Source: Synechococcus sp. AG-679-A04
Lineage (GTDB): Bacteria; Cyanobacteriota; Cyanobacteriia; PCC-6307; Cyanobiaceae
Reading direction: 5' to 3'
DNA: 64,000 nucleotides
Assembly: GCA_003210775.1 (NCBI GenBank)
Contig: QCUI01000001.1
Location: 1-64,000 of the forward strand
Both the position numbers and the translations under genes were made by a program. The notes under the pieces were generated by a model. The model saw only the letters and a list, made by a program, of their open reading frames with translations. It was not told the origin of the DNA and searched no databases. Of the stretch, positions 60,033 to 64,000 are shown piece after piece; within the stretch, counting starts at the first letter, position 1; every line of letters starts with the position of its first letter.

Positions 60033-61040
60033 TTAACTAACCGCAAAAAAAAATGAACGCAATTTTCGCATAAAAATAGTTAGGATTGAGAAATAGAAAT
60101 TTGGAAATAGAAGATTTGGGAGCAATTGCTTAAAAGAGACAAACTTAATACCAGACTTGTGTGGGTTGAGGCACATAAAGATGAAATCTGGAATAAAATA
60201 TGCAAGTGTATAATTCCTACAATAATAATATTTATAAAATGGCAAGCCAACCTCCCGGTATGAATCAAGTGCTTCAATAAGACGAATACTCCTGACAAGA
60301 GGGTACAGGGAAGACCACTCTCGAATACCAGATAAAGAAACAATCAGTGGCTTTGAATTAAAATATGCCTTTGACTGTGAGAATGCACGAGAAAAAATTC
60401 TCACATGTGGAAAAGTATTGTCAAAGTGTGAGAATATATCATGAGAGTAAACAGCTGCTTGACATAGAATATGTGAATGAAGGGACCAATGGCTATGCCT
60501 AAATACAGATAAGTACATACCACCTAGGAAATCAAAAGAAATAGAAGGATGAATTAAATCTAAAAAATCAAGCTGACCATCTGATGAATAATTTGAAAAG
60601 CGTTGCATCTTTTTAGGAAGATTATATGTATCAAACGGATGAGCGAAAGCAGTAATATGGTTAAAACTAAGTTTATAAGAATTGACATAGAAAAAGTCTA
60701 CGTGGGGGTACCTGTTTAAAAGCTTAAAAAGGTCCAAAAGTGAATTAGGAAGAAGCAGATCATCGTCTCCGATCAGCCAAACGAACTCACCCTTTGCTAG
60801 AGAAACTACCTTCAGAAAATTTTGGGGGATTCCAAGATTTTCAGAGTTTTTAGAATAAACAAGAGGTAAGGTCGATGTATATTGAGATACGACAGTGTCT
60901 GTATCATCGGTAGAACAATTACTTGAGACAATCACCTCGAAATCAAAATCAACATAATAGGCTGAGATGACTATTGAGTGTAGACAGTTATCTAAGGAAA
61001 GGGCTCTATTGAAGGTTGGAATACAAAGTGAAAGCTTCAT
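60033..61040 (-). CDS. Glycosyltransferase family 2
   Basis: The 335-residue protein starts MKLSLCIPTFNRALSLDNCL and has FEVIVSSNCSTDDTDTVV, NLGIPQNFLKVVSLAKGEFVWLIGDDDLLLPNSL with the metal-binding DDD motif. The pattern (G-E-F-V-W-x-x-G-D-D-D) places it among inverting GT2 enzymes such as abequosyl- or rhamnosyl-type transferases that add a deoxy sugar. This fits a transfer of the branched deoxy sugar made by the neighbours, but the donor is an inference. The C-terminus is hydrophobic and basic. Confidence 0.87.
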   Translation of the reverse strand: MKLSLCIPTFNRALSLDNCLHSIVISAYYVDFDFEVIVSSNCSTDDTDTVVSQYTSTLPLVYSKNSENLGIPQNFLKVVSLAKGEFVWLIGDDDLLLPNSLLDLFKLLNRYPHVDFFYVNSYKLSFNHITAFAHPFDTYNLPKKMQRFSNYSSDGQLDFLDLIHPSISFDFLGGMYLSVFRHSHWSLHSHILCQAAVYSHDIFSHFDNTFPHVRIFSRAFSQSKAYFNSKPLIVSLSGIREWSSLYPLVRSIRLIEALDSYREVGLPFYKYYYCRNYTLAYFIPDFIFMCLNPHKSGIKFVSFKQLLPNLLFPNFYFSILTIFMRKLRSFFFAVS

Positions 61041-61059
61041 TGTACACAGAAAATCACAG

Positions 61060-61596
61060 CTAAATACGCACTAAGTAAAAAGATATATCATCAAGCGGAA
61101 AGAAATGGCTGAGCCTATACTCATAAGTCCAAGGGAATCTATTGGCAAAGGCAACAATTAAATTTTTGAGAGGATCAGCTTTGATTGTCTCATTGAAAAC
61201 AATTTTAAGGGTTTTAAAACGAGCAAAAGTATATTGATAGCGCTGGCAAATAATATGATTAGGATCATAAAATGAGAATGAAATTGTTGAAAAAAAATGC
61301 AAATGAGTAGGATCAGCACTCGCCCAAACCGATCTAAAGTATGGCGTAATAATTTTAACAGTGCCACCAGGTCTAACAATGCGATATATTTCCTCCATGA
61401 CAGATATTAAATCTTGCAGATGCTCAAGAGTATTGTCCATAATTACTTTGTCGACAGAAGCAGTATTAAATGGATAGGGGAATTCATTGAGATTATGCAC
61501 AATGTCAGGATTAGTACATGCATTAAAATCGACACCAATTGTTCCATGCCGTTTCTTTTTACCGCAACCGAGGTCCAGTATTAGAGATGAGGACAT
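61060..61596 (-). CDS. Class I SAM-dependent methyltransferase
   Basis: A 178-residue protein with the motif I LILDLGCGKKKRHGTIGVDF, followed by VIMDNTLEHLQDLISVMEEIYRIVRPGGTVKIITPYF, the usual motifs II and III of class I methyltransferases. It is short, so the substrate domain is minimal. Similar small methyltransferases O- or N-methylate the sugars or lipid tails of surface glycans. A -10-like TATAAT on the minus strand lies about 24-29 bases before the start, but no -35 element is evident. The 217 bases upstream to the next gene hold nothing else. Confidence 0.82.
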   Translation of the reverse strand: MSSSLILDLGCGKKKRHGTIGVDFNACTNPDIVHNLNEFPYPFNTASVDKVIMDNTLEHLQDLISVMEEIYRIVRPGGTVKIITPYFRSVWASADPTHLHFFSTISFSFYDPNHIICQRYQYTFARFKTLKIVFNETIKADPLKNLIVAFANRFPWTYEYRLSHFFPLDDISFYLVRI

Positions 61597-61813
61597 CCCG
61601 ACTATCCGAATATGCCTATATTATACCTAATGAGTGGATACTGAGATTGAAAAAATACAAGGACGACTGGAGATAAAAATTAAATATGGTTAAAAAAAAA
61701 GGGTACGCTCCGTTATGAGATATGGGCATTGGCGAATATAATTCAAAAGATGAACTGTTAAGAAAAGAAGAATAATAATTTTAGAAAACTTGAATTAGCA
61801 AGTAAAAGTAAGG

Positions 61814-63598
61814 TCAAAATTGCAAAATGGATGACAAATTAGTCAAACCAGAAAAGAATGTATTGTCAGGATTAGCAAAGCGTTGACAGAAAAAATGACG
61901 TGCAGACTGTACCTCCTGAGATAACCACCAACCAGGTATATCATCCCAAATCATATTAATATGACGAGAGCATGATGATGGTGAAAAATGCAAAATTCCT
62001 GCATCATTTAAAGCTTGATAATATGGTAAAGCGCTGTCTCGTAAATGCAAGAGATGATTATCCCAAAAAGCTAACATAGGCATATTTCTAGACAACGCTT
62101 CTAATATACCAGTAGAGTCGTAACTGAAAATAAACAAGCGATACTTAAGACTTGCAGAGAATCTATGATTTGCAGAAGAATCAAATTTAAGGTTAGAATC
62201 AAATGATAACCATCGGGATTTATCCGACCAAGTTAAGGATGAATGAGCAGGATGGAGGCGTATACGAGTACGAAGATAAATATTCAGATTCAGGGTGCTT
62301 ATGAAGCTTTGTTGGTCTATAAAATACTTATGAAATTCTGCATATTGATCCCAAGTTCTATTACGGTTGGGCAAACTATCTTCTAAAAGCAAAAGATGTC
62401 CCTTTGGGCAATAATTAAAAAGCTTTTTATTAAGACCCTTTAATACGAATGCTGGTGAATGCTGTTCTAATCCGTCAGACCACCCCCATGTGATGAAACG
62501 ATCCGAAGTAATCTCCTCAATTGATGGATTAGAAAAATAACGATGCGTGCCATAATGATTACCATGCTGGCCAACAATATATTTTGTTCCATTGAGAACT
62601 TTTTCTGCAACCCAAATTTTTAAAACATCATGAACGAGAAAATTATTACTAAGAAAAATCGATCTCGGCTTAGCAGGTAATAGTAAACGTTTTGATTGAC
62701 ACCTCAATTCGCTAAAATTTTCAAGATAACAAGCGGGAAGTAATTCAAAAACGAAGAGTCTTGCAATAGCTTCAAGCGATTTGTCAAATCTTGGACATAA
62801 CCGATCTGCCAACTGAGCTCTTAACACAAAATCAAAAGAGCATTGTTGAGAGAAAGGCTTTACATAAAGGAGGGCTGGAAATTGCCCCATAGAAACTTGA
62901 AGAAGTAGTTCTTTCCATTTAGGAAGATAAGTACTTAGCAAGACTGCATCATTATCACGTTGCATACGGAACGATAGATTATGGCATATTTCGCGTAGAT
63001 ATTGAATTATATTAGACTTTACGCCAAAGCTAGTCTGGGTTGGCAACGTAAAATAAGGCTCCCTATTTGAATCATAGACCTGAAAGAATTCAAGCTGGGG
63101 GTAGTCAAGGAGAAATAATATGCGGGCATAAAGTTCATGATTCCATCTGTCATCATTGCATGCAAGAATGGAGGTGAGCGAGTCATTGGAAACAAGATTA
63201 TATGAGGAAATAAGTATAGAAGTAGAGACAGGATTGTATTCATTTAGACACTGCTGAAGTGAGTTTACACGATTAACAATAATAGAAAGATATCGTCGAA
63301 ACCAATGCCCAAGAATAATGTTCCAATAACGATGATCTGTATTGCTAGAATGAGTTAGCGATAAAATTTTTATTAGATCAGGGAAAATAGCTCTTTCAAG
63401 GTTTCTTAATGTAACAAAATCATGATCTTTTTGGCGAGAATCTAGACCATAAGGTCGAGCAAAAGTATGCGCAAAAGCTTTAAATTGCTCTGTGGTTTCA
63501 AACGTTTGACACCATTTACCTAAAAAAAGATATTCTTGATCTATATTACTCCGAAGACGAGGATCGGAAGTTGTTACTAAATGAAAATCAGTGGTCAT
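61814..63598 (-). CDS. LIC12162-family putative surface-carbohydrate transferase
   Basis: The 594-residue protein matches, from memory, the LIC12162 transferase family: it starts with FHLVTTSDPRLRSNIDQEYLFLGKWCQTFE, where the family has a TT...FLGxWC block, and continues with YWNIILGHWFRRYLSII, RSIFLSNNFLVHDVLKIW, GTKYIVGQHGNHYGTHRY and RFITWGWSDG; the last is typical of the family's C-terminal half, with IFSYDSTGILEALSRNMPMLAFWDN resembling a capsule-transferase-like end. These proteins occur in surface-polysaccharide clusters of diverse bacteria; their reaction has not been defined to my knowledge. No signal peptide is present. Confidence 0.8.
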   Translation of the reverse strand: MTTDFHLVTTSDPRLRSNIDQEYLFLGKWCQTFETTEQFKAFAHTFARPYGLDSRQKDHDFVTLRNLERAIFPDLIKILSLTHSSNTDHRYWNIILGHWFRRYLSIIVNRVNSLQQCLNEYNPVSTSILISSYNLVSNDSLTSILACNDDRWNHELYARILFLLDYPQLEFFQVYDSNREPYFTLPTQTSFGVKSNIIQYLREICHNLSFRMQRDNDAVLLSTYLPKWKELLLQVSMGQFPALLYVKPFSQQCSFDFVLRAQLADRLCPRFDKSLEAIARLFVFELLPACYLENFSELRCQSKRLLLPAKPRSIFLSNNFLVHDVLKIWVAEKVLNGTKYIVGQHGNHYGTHRYFSNPSIEEITSDRFITWGWSDGLEQHSPAFVLKGLNKKLFNYCPKGHLLLLEDSLPNRNRTWDQYAEFHKYFIDQQSFISTLNLNIYLRTRIRLHPAHSSLTWSDKSRWLSFDSNLKFDSSANHRFSASLKYRLFIFSYDSTGILEALSRNMPMLAFWDNHLLHLRDSALPYYQALNDAGILHFSPSSCSRHINMIWDDIPGWWLSQEVQSARHFFCQRFANPDNTFFSGLTNLSSILQF

Positions 63599-63684
63599 AA
63601 AAGACTAATTACTTAGAGGAAATAAGCTAGTAGATCAATAGCTATGGTATAATTCATAGAGTGGCAAGACACAAAGATAAAGGA

Positions 63685-64000
63685 TTATTCTTGTATGGGG
63701 ATAAATACAAATCTGTAATTAAATCCAGAAAATGGAGAATTGGAAGGAGTTGAAATATTGACAGGTAAGTAACCAAATCGATTAAACAAATCAAGCAGCT
63801 CAGGAAGATAAAAAAGTGTGTGAAGTTGAGTATAAGGGTCAAATCGTTTAAGGACGCTTAAATCCCAAGACGCTTTTGTCGTGATATAAATAAAATCAGG
63901 GGAAAGTTGTGCAAGGAGATCTGACAGAAGAGTAAATGGATTTTCTTCGCAGTTTTGCAAGACTCCAATCATAGAAATAGATAAAGGTCTTATGGATAGT
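63685..64000 (-). CDS. C-terminal part of an unidentified protein, possibly a methyltransferase
   Basis: The frame is open to the right edge of the window, so only the last 105 or so residues are visible (reading on the minus strand, SIRPLSISMIGVLQNCEENPF and onward). It does not need to begin at the internal Met at 63972. FIYITTKASWDLSVLKRFDPYTQLHTLFYLPELLDLFNRFGYLP looks like the final strands of a SAM methyltransferase with a hairpin ending in NYRFVFIPI. I cannot name the family. In similar loci the LIC12162 gene is often next to a methyltransferase, so that reading is plausible. Confidence 0.5.
   Translation of the reverse strand, partial: LSIRPLSISMIGVLQNCEENPFTLLSDLLAQLSPDFIYITTKASWDLSVLKRFDPYTQLHTLFYLPELLDLFNRFGYLPVNISTPSNSPFSGFNYRFVFIPIQE

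Noticed and set aside
46105-64000. Search for transposase genes or insertion-sequence ends in the island
   Set aside because: No recognisable transposase, terminal inverted repeat or target duplication was seen by eye.

Overview
The window looks like the chromosome of a marine picocyanobacterium of the Synechococcus type. The basis is the rubA-ycf48-psbE-psbF-psbL-psbJ photosystem II block (36.9-39.4 kb), ndhC-ndhK-ndhJ, a chlD magnesium chelatase subunit, a carotenoid oxygenase, and the dense, GC-rich gene packing of the first 46 kb. The strain cannot be named from sequence alone.

Region 1 (1-10.2 kb) is core metabolism: a GH15/phosphorylase-kinase-like protein cut by the left edge, a Gfo/Idh oxidoreductase, a CBS-domain membrane protein, tRNA-Met, a secreted unknown protein, pyrE, a YgfZ-like folate-binding protein, a TM0106-type nuclease, a phosphohexomutase and an rdgB-type dITPase. 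Region 2 (10.3-16.4 kb) is a tightly overlapped accessory operon: a SABATH-type methyltransferase, a Leu/Glu-dehydrogenase-like protein, a sarcosine-oxidase-like flavoprotein and a BCCT transporter, met head-on by an MFS transporter. It reads like an undescribed pathway that imports and remodels a methylated amino-acid-like compound. Region 3 (16.4-29.7 kb) mixes SIMPL, carotenoid oxygenase, hisB, a geranylgeranyl-reductase-like flavoprotein, fabI, a two-gene split photolyase/cryptochrome, a lipoprotein, a redoxin, a DegT aminotransferase, a full-length photolyase, a Nudix hydrolase, an ABC exporter and folK.

Region 4 (29.7-40.8 kb) holds chlD, an MCE protein with its Mla-type ATPase, a YvcK/CofD-like protein, ndhJ-K-C, the rubA-ycf48-psbEFLJ block ending in a clear terminator, a small conserved unknown protein and a RHH/PIN toxin-antitoxin pair. 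Region 5 (40.8-64 kb, all genes on the minus strand) is a cell-surface polysaccharide locus. Its inner, GC-rich part has YdcF, UDP-glucuronate epimerase, UDP-glucose dehydrogenase and a CapD/WbpM-like enzyme. From about 46.1 kb the DNA turns sharply AT-rich and the coding strand becomes pyrimidine-rich, which points to a horizontally acquired island. That island encodes glycosyltransferases, a Wzy-like polymerase, an alkaline-phosphatase-fold protein, a CDP-sugar pathway (cytidylyltransferase, CDP-glucose 4,6-dehydratase, two paralogous RmlC-like epimerases, a C-methyltransferase, a Gfo/Idh reductase and an SDR), methyltransferases and a LIC12162-family transferase. It runs off the right edge.

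The strongest leads for new biology are the SABATH/BCCT operon, the split photolyase with a four-cysteine pattern like that of iron-sulfur photolyases, and the branched CDP-sugar pathway in the island. Identifications come from reading motifs and family resemblance by eye; no database search was run.
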